Source: Burkholderiales bacterium (GTDB taxonomy: Bacteria; Pseudomonadota; Gammaproteobacteria; Burkholderiales; Burkholderiaceae_D). From it: DNA of 13,112 nt. Position numbers and translations under genes: made by a program. Below, piece after piece: positions 1 through 7,781 of this stretch; the first letter of the stretch is position 1; each line of letters starts with the position of its first letter. The stretch covers positions 1 to 13,112 of the forward strand of contig JACPVY010000641.1 in the NCBI GenBank assembly GCA_016197345.1. Direction: 5' to 3'. The notes beneath the pieces are model-generated. The model made no database searches. It was not told where the DNA came from and saw nothing but the letters and a program-made list of their open reading frames with translations.

Positions 1-426
1 GCTACCATTGTGTTGATAGTAGGTGACGGCGGCGATGCTGTTTTTGTCTTCCGCTAGCGTGACCATGATGTGTTCCCAGTCGCCATTATGTTGGCCTTGA
101 TCCAAGAAACAAGGATGTTGGAAACCGTAAAACCACCAATAATGAATCCGCACTTGGTTGCCGAACTGGCGCACTTGGTAATAGGTCGGCACTTTGCCGC
201 TATGCAGTGAGGTGACATCAAGATTTTCTGGTGGTACGAAGGTCGCACCATTGCGATTGCGTTGCATCGCTTCGTAAAATGGTTGCGCCGACATAGGGTA
301 GCCAACAGCAGCTCGATCAAAGCGTAATTTGGGTGCAAATTTTGCCGCTAAATCGACCGCTTGCGCGGATTGCCATGGGCCAAATAAGACGAATAGACAC
401 AAGGTACAGAGGAGACGAGATAGCAT
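1..426 (-). CDS. Secreted Vps62-like (DUF946-type) protein, 5' part only
   Basis: The first 142 codons are present and the gene runs off the left edge. The start is ATG at 426, with AAGGA a few bases upstream. Residues 1 to about 23 form a signal peptide with a hydrophobic core ending in QSAQA, so the product is probably exported. The visible mature part has HYWWFYGFQ at about 98-106, then a Cys, then HNGDWEHIMV at about 113-122 and VTYYQHNG close to the window edge. This aromatic stretch, the GDWEH motif and the late QHNG resemble the bacterial branch of the Vps62 family (PF06101), whose biochemical role is not known. The family call rests on motif recall and half of the protein is unseen. 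A 6-bp hairpin (473-478 with 482-487) lies in the presumed leader about 47 bases before the start. Confidence 0.6.
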   Translation of the reverse strand, partial: MLSRLLCTLCLFVLFGPWQSAQAVDLAAKFAPKLRFDRAAVGYPMSAQPFYEAMQRNRNGATFVPPENLDVTSLHSGKVPTYYQVRQFGNQVRIHYWWFYGFQHPCFLDQGQHNGDWEHIMVTLAEDKNSIAAVTYYQHNGS

Positions 427-726
427 AGTTTTCCTTAGCGTTTTTTTTATATAGGGGGAGATGCTGGAGTAGGTGGCGTTGCGCCACTAAGGCAGGACTG
501 GCGATTTGGCGAACTGGCTAATCGGGGAATTTCGCCGTTCGGTGAAGCGGAACGCATCATAGCAGAATTGGTTTTCTGTCAAAAGTCTGCTAGCGCAAAA
601 TGGAAGGGAAATTCTAAAGCGCGATTGAGAAGCGGGTTCGCCAGCAGTGGCAAGTCGTCGGTTTTACCACGACGCATCGGCAAACTCAGGTTTGGGGACA
701 TATCATCGCGCCCCAATTTGCACTAA
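427..726. other. Gene-free stretch, leader side of the Vps62-like gene
   Basis: No coding region is supported on either strand. On the minus strand this is the upstream region of the Vps62-like gene. It holds a hairpin GTGGCG-TTG-CGCCAC (473-487), a run of eight T followed by ATATAG (441-454), and a weaker stem TTCGCC/GGTGAA (530-545, one G:U pair). The minus-strand ATATAAAAA-like sequence near 441-454 could contain a -10 box, but I cannot find a matching -35. Confidence 0.35.
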
Positions 727-1016
727 TCACTTCTTCCCGCTACACAATTTATTGAGTAGCAATTCTTGTGGCGAATCAGGGATGATGTCGTTCACCTCAA
801 AAGGGCCGCGTTCGATTAATTTGCTGTTGGGGTCGTCATCAGCCAGATAAAGTACGCGCTTGGTGGTTTCGGTGCGGGCAGTGCAATTGAGGTTGATTTG
901 GCTGAGCACGACGCGCGCGCGTAGCGGTGGTGCATCGGGAATTTCGATATCTTGCGAATAACTCAGTTTGCTCCAAGGCAGACAAATCGAAGCTTCATAG
1001 CGGCATCTAGGTAAAA
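727..1016 (-). pseudogene. Decayed surface-adhesin-E-like protein gene
   Basis: The open frame ending at TGA 727-729 carries the C-terminal part of a small secreted protein: WSKLSYSQ, then SQINLNCTARTE, then DIIPDSPQELLLNKLCSG. This order (W..L.YSQ, a central NC, then I.P.S......LC) is typical of the Adhesin_E family (PF16747), small secreted proteins found widely in betaproteobacteria. The frame has no ATG, GTG or TTG before an internal GTG at 909 and is closed upstream by a stop at 1021-1023, so there is no signal peptide. The neighbouring frame at about 999-1016 reads FYLDAA, which fits the family's N-terminal FY[IL]DP motif. That points to a frameshift or small indel between about 975 and 1000. 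The region to 1153 shows no restored signal sequence. A short functional product starting at 909 is possible but unlikely. Confidence 0.55.
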
Positions 1017-1153
1017 GCGGTTAGCAAATACGGGGAACCTCGAACAATCTTGCAGGCAGACGGTTGCATCTGCGTGACGATTTTCAAGGTCGCCCACGGT
1101 GTTGGCTATTCTGCCCGAAAATGCATAGCGTCGCTACGTTGCTCTGCGCTGGT

Positions 1154-2239
1154 TCATGTGCTTGCTTTAGCCAAGCGTTTAGCGATCCGTTGAGCGCGGC
1201 GATAGCGCCAGAAAGTGATGATGCTAGCCATGATCAACCATAGTGGCCAAACATAGACTGCACTCACAATCAAATCAAGCAAGCCTTGCCAGCCATTTTT
1301 TAAGCCTGCCATCAGTTGCGCACCAAAGCTAGGTTGATGTTGTTTGAAAATCGCATCGACATCGACAATCTCACTGGTGCGCACCTGCGGTAACTGGCGC
1401 AATTGCAAATCTATCGTGCTAAACGCGACTTGATCTTCAAATTCTTTTTGCCGTAACAGCGCTTCATCGCGCATCATTTTCAATTGATTGCGCCCCATGA
1501 TCAAATCGCCTTTTAGCGCTGGTTTCGCACCATTGATCTGTCCCATTTCATGTTGGCTTTCTTGATTGCGCGCATATTCCAATTGTTGCCGCAACAAATC
1601 AAATTGCGCATCGCGCGCATCGAAATGACGCTCATCTAAAAATACAACGAGTGGCGCTAGCGCGCGTAAAAATTCTTGGGTTTTATTACTGGGGACACGT
1701 ATTTGCAAATTCGCTTGCACCAAATATTCAGATAATTCTAGGATTTTTCCGTCTGCAATCGGCTTGCGCTGAGTGCGTTGCACCGTGCTAGCGATATGGT
1801 TTTTGATGACGAAACCTCCATGTTGATGCACGATGTCTTCTACCCCGAGCGCCGCTTGATACACTTCTTTCACTAAAAAATTTGCGCGGGCAGTGCGGAT
1901 GAATTTGCGGCTACCATCGTCAGGTGCTGGGGCTTTGAGAAGATTGGAACTGAGTTGATCTTCTTTGCTAACTTCTTTCGCCAAGTTTTCGTTCGCCACT
2001 AAGTTACCACCTGCCGCCGTTACTGGTTTGGCTACGCTGCTCGCATCTGCCGCAACACGGGCCTCGGCTGGTGCGGCGGCGGGTGGCGCGGGTGGTGCTT
2101 CAGCCGCTGGCGCAGGTTTGACTTCTTCAACAATGCGGGTTTCGACCGCGCGCTTCGCGCTAGGGGATTCTTGTTTGCTACAGGCCGTTAAGCTCAAGAG
2201 CAGCGCTAGCAGCAAGTGCGGTAGTAATTTAGTTGGCAT
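1154..2239 (-). CDS. DUF4349 domain lipoprotein with C-terminal membrane anchor
   Basis: The product is 361 residues. The start is ATG 2239, chosen because a lipoprotein signal follows at once: hydrophobic residues 5-17, then lipobox LTAC with Cys20. An AGGGA sits upstream at suitable distance. An in-frame ATG at 2320 would add 27 residues that spoil the signal. Residues 41-70 are an Ala/Pro-rich linker. From about 110 to 285 comes a DUF4349-like domain (FIRTARANFLVKEV, then QIRVPSNKTQEFL, then DARDAQFDLLRQQLEYA), including a probable coiled coil at 205-265. A hydrophobic segment at about 318-343 followed by RYRRAQR predicts an inner-membrane anchor with a short basic cytoplasmic tail. The family's function is unknown. 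Having both a lipid anchor and a C-terminal helix suggests an inner-membrane-attached periplasmic protein. It is 133 bases from the next upstream gene and probably transcribed alone. Confidence 0.8.
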   Translation of the reverse strand: MPTKLLPHLLLALLLSLTACSKQESPSAKRAVETRIVEEVKPAPAAEAPPAPPAAAPAEARVAADASSVAKPVTAAGGNLVANENLAKEVSKEDQLSSNLLKAPAPDDGSRKFIRTARANFLVKEVYQAALGVEDIVHQHGGFVIKNHIASTVQRTQRKPIADGKILELSEYLVQANLQIRVPSNKTQEFLRALAPLVVFLDERHFDARDAQFDLLRQQLEYARNQESQHEMGQINGAKPALKGDLIMGRNQLKMMRDEALLRQKEFEDQVAFSTIDLQLRQLPQVRTSEIVDVDAIFKQHQPSFGAQLMAGLKNGWQGLLDLIVSAVYVWPLWLIMASIITFWRYRRAQRIAKRLAKAST

Positions 2240-2372
2240 AGAGGTGTCCCTTTGGCAGAGTTTGTTGAGTGCGAACAGGCGCTTGCCAGCCGCGTTACAG
2301 AGGTAAACGCCAACTGCCACCAGATGGGGTTAAGCGTGGCGCAAGATTTTTGCTTACACCTATCGCGGGTAC

Positions 2373-2768
2373 TCAATTTACCCGACTTAAGTGACTGGTG
2401 CCTTTGTAAAACTCGCCATTGTCATAGCTAGCCGTCCAGTTCGAAATAATGCGACGACCATCGTGGGACGAACGCAGGTGGTAAGTCGCGCGATAAGTTT
2501 TCTTATCGTTTAGACGTGTCCCTTCTCCCTGACATTCAGCACTGATATTGCTGGTGAGGCGGCAGCTAGCGTTATACATGCTGAACTGTCCCCGCCCTGA
2601 GATGGTAATGCCATCACCGTCGGTGTGTATCGTCATCGTGGTGTTGTTATCACCGATGTATTGGCCAACCAATTGCGTGCGCTGTCCTTGTTGCATCGAT
2701 TGCGCATAACTATCCATGCCGAGGGACAGACATGCAATGCATAGACCAAAAGCGGGTAAATGTTTCAT
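2373..2768 (-). CDS. Small secreted protein of unknown function
   Basis: The product is 131 residues and is not recognised. The start at ATG 2768 is backed by TTGGAG about 7 bases upstream. Residues 1-22 form a signal peptide (MKHLPAF, a hydrophobic stretch, then SYA before Gln23), so the mature protein of about 109 residues is expected in the periplasm or outside the cell. It has exactly two mature cysteines (69 and 79), which could form one disulfide. Alternating short stretches such as TMTIHTDGDGITISGRG and RRIISNWTASYDNGEFYKG suggest an all-beta fold, as in small lipocalin-like or beta-barrel domains. That is only an impression. It is divergent from the Cache gene at 3022, with 253 bases between the two starts, and no clear promoter of its own was found. 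Confidence 0.7.
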   Translation of the reverse strand: MKHLPAFGLCIACLSLGMDSYAQSMQQGQRTQLVGQYIGDNNTTMTIHTDGDGITISGRGQFSMYNASCRLTSNISAECQGEGTRLNDKKTYRATYHLRSSHDGRRIISNWTASYDNGEFYKGTSHLSRVN

Positions 2769-2919
2769 AAGTCACTCCAAGAACGAAGTTTGAAAGCAGA
2801 GTAGACGCGTTTTACCTTGTGCTGAGCAAAGACGTGCAGTTACGTGCACGAGGCACCGCAAGGACACTTGATTCTCGCATGAACTCTTGCTGTCGGCCAT
2901 GATTTTACGGCTTAGCAAT

Positions 2920-2948
2920 TTGTTATTTATGCTACGAAATACTAAGAT
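2920..2948 (+). promoter_or_regulatory. Candidate sigma-70 promoter of the Cache-domain gene
   Basis: A -35 box TTGTTA (2920-2925) and a -10 box TAAGAT (2943-2948) are separated by exactly 17 bases. Each matches the consensus at four of six positions. Transcription would begin near 2955, leaving a leader of about 65 bases that contains the dyads described separately. This is a prediction from consensus only. Confidence 0.45.
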
Positions 2949-2979
2949 GAAATTTCATATGAGCAATTCATCGCTCATA
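2947..2979 (+). promoter_or_regulatory. Two adjacent dyads in the leader of the Cache gene
   Basis: A perfect 12-base palindrome ATGAAATTTCAT (2947-2958) overlaps the end of the -10 box and the expected start point. Directly next to it is a 7-bp inverted repeat, TATGAGC (2958-2964) and GCTCATA (2973-2979), around an 8-base loop. Their placement fits an operator for a dimeric regulator at the start site, or a leader hairpin. The regulator is not identifiable from the sequence. Confidence 0.4.
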
Positions 2980-3021
2980 GCGTAAGGGAAATTTGTCGAG
3001 TATTTGACTAAGGAGGAAAAA

Positions 3022-3483
3022 ATGGCACAGCTACTCCGGTATTTTATGCTTGGCCTTTGCATTTTTTTATTCCAGTCTCAAGTTTGTCTGGCTGCGGAAG
3101 AAAGCACACCAGAACAAGCCAAAGCGATGGTGAAGAAGGCAATTGCCTATTACAGCGCAAATGGCAGGGAAAAGACGATGGCGATGGTGAACGATACAAA
3201 TGGCATGTTTAATGAGCGTGATCTTTATATTGTCATGTACGACTTGACGGGCACGGTTATCGCCCACGGCGCAAATAAGAAATTGGTCGGCAAAAACATC
3301 ATCGAACTGCGTGATGTAAATGGCGTTCTCATCATGCAGGAGCACTTGGCCGCTGCCAAAGGCAAGAATGATGGTTGGGTCAATTACAAATGGCCGCATC
3401 CCAAGAAGAATGAATTGGGGAATAAATCCATGTATAACGAAATTGTCGATGATGTGATGTTTGCATGTGGCATTTACCGCTAA
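3022..3483 (+). CDS. Periplasmic single-Cache (sCache_2-type) sensor protein
   Basis: The product is 153 residues. The start is ATG 3022 because a textbook AAGGAGG (3010-3016) lies 5 bases before it. An in-frame TTG at 3004 lies before that ribosome site and is rejected. Residues 1 to about 24 are a signal peptide ending near CLAA. The mature protein is essentially one Cache domain: a helical start (EQAKAMVKKAIAYYSANG), then FNERDLYIVMYDLTGTVIAHG, then KLVGKNIIELRDVNG, then GWVNYKWPHPKKNE and YNEIVDDVMFACGIYR. The lone mature Cys is near the C-terminus. Such domains bind small ligands in the ectodomain of chemoreceptors and histidine kinases. This one has no transmembrane helix or signalling domain, so it is a free-standing periplasmic binder that must act through a partner or as a ligand buffer. 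It is the only plus-strand gene, with its own promoter at 2920-2948. The family call is firm; ligand and partner are unknown. Confidence 0.85.
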   Translation: MAQLLRYFMLGLCIFLFQSQVCLAAEESTPEQAKAMVKKAIAYYSANGREKTMAMVNDTNGMFNERDLYIVMYDLTGTVIAHGANKKLVGKNIIELRDVNGVLIMQEHLAAAKGKNDGWVNYKWPHPKKNELGNKSMYNEIVDDVMFACGIYR

Positions 3484-3520
3484 GCCAGGGATAGCGGGTG
3501 CGAGTAGTTTTGATCGGGCG

Positions 3521-3941
3521 TTATGGTGGCGTGACGCCCGGCAGCCAACGGTTGTAGATGCGTATAAAGCTACCATCGGCTTTCATCTCATCAAGCGCTT
3601 TTTGCCAGCTATTAATCAATTCATCCGGCGCCTCGCGCCAAAACGCAATGTATTGCACCACTTGTGAGATCGCCATCCCCGCTACAATCTCGCGCGCATC
3701 AATTTTTGCTTCATTCAAGGTATCCGCTAAGGTGACATCATCCAACGCCATCACAGGCGCCCGGCCAGCGGTCAACATGCGCACGGCATCGACTGGTTTG
3801 GAGACAGAATGGATGTTCGTAAATCCCATGCCTTCCAAATTTTGCTGTAAATACCAACCACGCGGGATCAAGATGCGTTTGGCTTCTCGCGCTTGCCCAA
3901 AAGAGTCGAATTAAAGCGATGGCGAAGATTTTCCGCAACAT
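3521..3941 (-). pseudogene. Truncated, frameshifted solute-binding protein (SBP_bac_3-like)
   Basis: The 5' end is still well formed: GGAGG 6 bases before ATG 3941, then a signal-peptide-like start MLRKIFAIAL. After about ten codons the frame is lost. The neighbouring frame, preceded by a TAA, takes over with FDSFGQAREAKRILIPRGW and runs to TAA at 3521-3523. That second part (about 125 residues) matches the second half of amino-acid-type periplasmic binding proteins: GMGFTNIHSVSKPVDAVRML, then APVMALDD, then IAFWREAPDELINSWQKALDE, then GSFIRIYNRWLP at the end. Intact members are usually about 230-260 residues, so roughly 100 residues (most of lobe 1) are missing at a junction near 3914. An internal out-of-frame deletion explains both facts. 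The remaining half could be translated only as a fragment without a signal. Promoter and dyads upstream appear undamaged, which suggests recent loss. Confidence 0.75.
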
Positions 3942-3951
3942 TTTTGCCTCC

Positions 3952-3966
3952 ATTTGCTCAGCAAAT
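3952..3966 (-). repeat. Palindrome in the leader of the broken binding-protein gene
   Basis: ATTTGCT-C-AGCAAAT is a perfect 7-bp palindrome with one central base. It lies between the TATAAT box and the GGAGG ribosome site of the binding-protein pseudogene. It may be an operator or simply a small hairpin in the leader. Confidence 0.4.
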
Positions 3967-3973
3967 CGAGGTC

Positions 3974-4001
3974 ATTATAGTTGCAATTTGAACATCAACA
4001 A
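3974..4001 (-). promoter_or_regulatory. Promoter of the broken binding-protein gene
   Basis: A perfect -10 box TATAAT (minus strand, 3974-3979) is preceded at 16 bases by TTGTTG (3996-4001). The predicted start point is near 3967, about 26 bases upstream of the ATG at 3941. The -10 is strong and the -35 weak, a pattern common at regulated promoters. Confidence 0.55.
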
Positions 4002-4016
4002 GATCCAAATTGCAAC
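3980..4016. promoter_or_regulatory. 11-bp inverted repeat around a -35 box (operator candidate)
   Basis: The arms GTTGCAATTTG (3980-3990) and CAAATTGCAAC (4006-4016) are perfect reverse complements separated by 15 bases. One arm fills the spacer right next to the TATAAT box and the other lies just upstream of the -35, so a dimeric protein bound here would cover the promoter at 3974-4001. No neighbouring regulator gene is visible in the window. Confidence 0.5.
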
Positions 4017-4025
4017 AGTGTGGCA

Positions 4026-4052
4026 GTGGGAGGCAGCTATTGCCGCCCCCAC
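4026..4052 (-). terminator. Hairpin downstream of hslU, possible terminator
   Basis: On the minus strand GTGGG pairs with CCCAC, and inside it GGCA pairs with TGCC around a 5-base loop, with a G:U pair and a two-base bulge. It begins 26 bases after the hslU stop. No T-run follows, so intrinsic termination would be weak. It may instead act as a 3' end stabiliser. Confidence 0.35.
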
Positions 4053-4078
4053 CCGGCAAACGAGGCTAAAGCGTTTGC

Positions 4079-5416
<1,338 letters not shown>

Positions 5417-5438
5417 GGTGTTCTCAATTCTTGGCGGC

Positions 5439-5975
5439 TTAGTTCAGCGTTTCGATAATGTGCGACATATTCGTGTAAATGCACAGTTGTCCGGCGATTT
5501 GCAGCGATTTTTGTACAATTTCCGTGGGGCTTAAATCGGTGTTTTGCTGTAGGGCGATGGCTGCGGATTGCGCAAAATTGCCGCCAGAGCCAATTGCGCC
5601 TATGCCTTCTTCGGGTTCTAAGACGTCGCCATTGCCGGTGATGATGAGAGTCACTTCGCTATCGGCAACCAACAGCATGGCTTCGAGGCGGCGTAGCATG
5701 CGGTCGGTACGCCAGTCTTTGGCCAATTCAATTGCGGAGCGCATCAAATTGCCTTGATGTTTCTCTAGCTTTCCTTCGAAATGATCGAGCAAGGCAAAGG
5801 CATCGGCGGTGCCGCCAGCAAAGCCGACTAAGACTTTGCCGTGATAGAGTTTGCGCACTTTGCGTGCTGAGCCTTTAGCGACCACATTGCCAAAGGTGAC
5901 TTGACCGTCGCCACCTAGGGCAACTTGTTTGCCGCGACGGACGGATAAAATGGTGGTGCCGTGAAATTGTTCCAT
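5439..5975 (-). CDS. hslV: ATP-dependent protease proteolytic subunit HslV (ClpQ)
   Basis: HslV is the threonine peptidase of the HslVU complex, related to proteasome beta subunits and assembled as two stacked hexamers. The start is ATG 5975, giving 178 residues. An in-frame start at 6038 would add 21 residues and lie at the expected transcript start, so it is rejected. The short propeptide MEQFHG precedes TTIL, so autocatalytic removal would expose Thr7 as nucleophile. GGDGQVT (21-27) and GSGGN (129-133) are the conserved active-site neighbourhood, and SARKVRKLY includes the conserved Lys39. The ribosome site is weak (AGAAAG). The gene is first in an operon with hslU and is preceded by a sigma-32 promoter at 6037-6065, consistent with heat-shock induction. 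Confidence 0.97.
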   Translation of the reverse strand: MEQFHGTTILSVRRGKQVALGGDGQVTFGNVVAKGSARKVRKLYHGKVLVGFAGGTADAFALLDHFEGKLEKHQGNLMRSAIELAKDWRTDRMLRRLEAMLLVADSEVTLIITGNGDVLEPEEGIGAIGSGGNFAQSAAIALQQNTDLSPTEIVQKSLQIAGQLCIYTNMSHIIETLN

Positions 5976-6036
5976 GTCAGACTTTCTGCAGAAGTGAAGG
6001 CGCGCGTTGAACGCGACGCTTAAGCGATAGCGATGC

Positions 6037-6065
6037 ACATGGGGCTAAGCCCAGCACTTTTCAAG
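6037..6065 (-). promoter_or_regulatory. Sigma-32 (heat-shock) promoter of hslVU
   Basis: On the minus strand CTTGAAA (6059-6065) is followed after 14 bases by CCCCATGT (6037-6044). This matches the RpoH consensus (CTTGAAA, 11-16 bases, CCCCATNT) at every defined position. The predicted start is near 6030, which leaves a leader of about 55 bases. That leader contains a GC-rich stem CGCG (6003-6006) with CGCG (6012-6015). The promoter lies in the 133-base gap behind the STAS gene, so hslVU can be transcribed independently. Confidence 0.9.
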
Positions 6066-6108
6066 CGGAATAGCAAATAATTATCGTCGCAGAACCGTAG
6101 GACTGTGC

Positions 6109-7506
6109 TTAATATTTATGCGGGAAGATTTTGGCGATGCTGTTTAAGCCTATCACCTGAAAGAGCGCGGCAACCAGATGATTGACACCTTGGAATTCTA
6201 TGACCTTACCACCGGTGGCCAGTGGTGCGAGACCATTCATTAATTGCCCGGCGGCGCTAAATTCGACACGGGTTAAGCGTGAGCAGTCGATCAGTACCGG
6301 GTTGTATTGGGCGGCATAGTCGCGCACATCGGCCATGAGCTTTTCTAGCGAGCCGGAAATGACTGGCGGCATCATGAAGCGGTCAGGCGAGATATCGGGG
6401 TGGACTTTTTCTGCGGCGGCAGTGGTGACTTTGATTTTTTGCGGTGGCTCAAAAGCCGGCGGCGAAACTTCGAAGGTGACGCAATAATCCATACTGGCTT
6501 CTTCGAAATCTTTTTCGCGATCTAATAATTGCAAAATTTCAAGTAAGAGCAACCAAGGTGCCTCGGTTTCGTCACGACGGCCAATTTTGATGATGGATTG
6601 GATTTTGGTGGCAAGCTCGGCCGCGCCGACCATAATCAAATCATGTTCTTTTTTCCCTAGCGTTTTCAGTGCTTTGAGTAGCAGCGCGCAACCTTCTGGG
6701 GTGACATTGGCAACGCGGGCAAATTCAAGACGGAACACTTGATTTTTTTCCGCCAAACTTTGTACTTTTTCTAATTGTTTGACGATGCTACCATCGAGCG
6801 TGCCAGCAAACGCTACCGTTGGTGTCAGGCCAGCAAACGAGGCGGGCGAGGCGATCGGTGATGAGCGATATAGGTCAGCGATCCAGGAGGGGGGCGACGT
6901 TTCATATTTGCTGGCGTAATCAATCGACAGATTTTCAAATTCGCTTTCTTTGCCGAGGATTTGATACAAATCAAACAACATCCACCACGCTGAGCGCGAG
7001 GCTGACCCTAGGCTATCGTCGTGAATCGCGCTTTGCAGCATTTGGTCGGTTAGGGCGATTTGTTCGCTCGCATAGAGAATCGCAATTTCTTCTATCACTG
7101 GCGTGACAGCGGAATCGAGCACGGCGAGGGCGCTGCCATCGTCGTCGATCAAGAATTCAGTGCTACTCGCACCCATCAGCGGCAAGGTATCTTGAAAAAC
7201 GACGTGATCGGTATTGCGACCGTCGGAAATTTCAATATGGGTGGCTTCTTCGGGTTTGGGCGGGCGCTTATTGCGCCAAGAAGGTTCGGGCGAGTTGAAA
7301 ATCGCCGATTCCATTTCTGATTCAATCGCATCGATTTTTAATGCCGTTGCGCGGGCGATCTCGCGCTGACTGTTTTGCCTAGATTCTGTGGTAGCGGATA
7401 GGCGAGCCTTATCTTCCTCGCGCTGCTTGGCGCGTGAGGCGTCCTTGTCAGTTGGCGCAGGCGCTTTTTGACTGTCCTTCTTCTTAAAAAGCGAGAAAAG
7501 TCCCAC
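6109..7506 (-). CDS. Double-STAS-domain protein with duplicated helical modules
   Basis: I chose GTG 7506: it has AGGA six bases upstream and gives VGLFSLFKKKDS, a natural basic N-terminus, with 465 residues. An ATG at 7554 lacks support. Residues 10-75 are charged and probably disordered. Two STAS-like domains follow, at about 229-309 (VAFAGTLDG, then RLEFARVANVTPEGCALLLKAL, then HDLIMVG) and about 380-464 (MPPVISGSLEKLMADVRDY, then VLIDCSRLTRVEFSAAGQLM, then VIEFQGV). A helical module appears twice: WWMLFDLYQILG with SPPSW at about 174-208, and PWLLLLEILQLLD with SPPAF at about 317-352. This module resembles the short helix pairs in FimV-type proteins. STAS domains act in anti-sigma antagonist switches and as protein-interaction domains. 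No kinase or phosphatase partner is nearby. Ser is present where phosphorylation would be expected in STAS 2 (RVEFSAAG), but this is not proof. The protein appears cytoplasmic. Confidence 0.8.
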   Translation of the reverse strand: MGLFSLFKKKDSQKAPAPTDKDASRAKQREEDKARLSATTESRQNSQREIARATALKIDAIESEMESAIFNSPEPSWRNKRPPKPEEATHIEISDGRNTDHVVFQDTLPLMGASSTEFLIDDDGSALAVLDSAVTPVIEEIAILYASEQIALTDQMLQSAIHDDSLGSASRSAWWMLFDLYQILGKESEFENLSIDYASKYETSPPSWIADLYRSSPIASPASFAGLTPTVAFAGTLDGSIVKQLEKVQSLAEKNQVFRLEFARVANVTPEGCALLLKALKTLGKKEHDLIMVGAAELATKIQSIIKIGRRDETEAPWLLLLEILQLLDREKDFEEASMDYCVTFEVSPPAFEPPQKIKVTTAAAEKVHPDISPDRFMMPPVISGSLEKLMADVRDYAAQYNPVLIDCSRLTRVEFSAAGQLMNGLAPLATGGKVIEFQGVNHLVAALFQVIGLNSIAKIFPHKY

Positions 7507-7659
7507 AGTTTTCCTGATTAAGCTAATCGACTTCGAAACAGGGCTAAACAACACCTATGCGTTTTGCGCAGCTAGGTACGTGTACGCAAGGGTCTAGCGA
7601 CAGCAGATTATGCACGGGGTTTTGCCGATCTGCATTGCCTCGCGTTTGCAGGCTACGCT

Positions 7660-7688
7660 ATTGTACGTTGCAACGAGGGAGAGTTTAA
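7660..7688 (-). promoter_or_regulatory. Candidate promoter of the STAS gene
   Basis: On the minus strand TTAAAC (7683-7688) and TACAAT (7660-7665) are separated by 17 bases. The -10 is good and the -35 poor (three of six). A perfect 10-base palindrome CGTTGCAACG (7666-7675) lies directly upstream of the -10. The leader would be about 147 bases. The region 7555-7781 contains no supported gene; short open frames on both strands there look accidental. Confidence 0.35.
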
Positions 7689-7781
7689 TGTTTGCAACGG
7701 CGTGGCACGCAAATAATTGCGTTTTGAGAGCGGAATGCTGGCGCAATAGGCGGCAAAGTATCGAAGAAAGCCCCTGTAACG

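Noticed and set aside
3004..3021. TTG start of the Cache protein
   Set aside because: It precedes the AAGGAGG ribosome site; ATG 3022 is correctly placed.
3067..3576. Long minus-strand open frame opposite the Cache gene
   Set aside because: Antisense shadow without ribosome site or family resemblance.
5976..6038. HslV start at 6038
   Set aside because: It overlaps the -10 box of the sigma-32 promoter, so it would not be on the heat-shock transcript, and HslV proteins begin just before the catalytic Thr.
7507..7554. ATG start at 7554 for the STAS protein
   Set aside because: GTG 7506 has AGGA at good distance and begins the natural GLFSLFKKKD N-terminus; the extra residues look untranslated.
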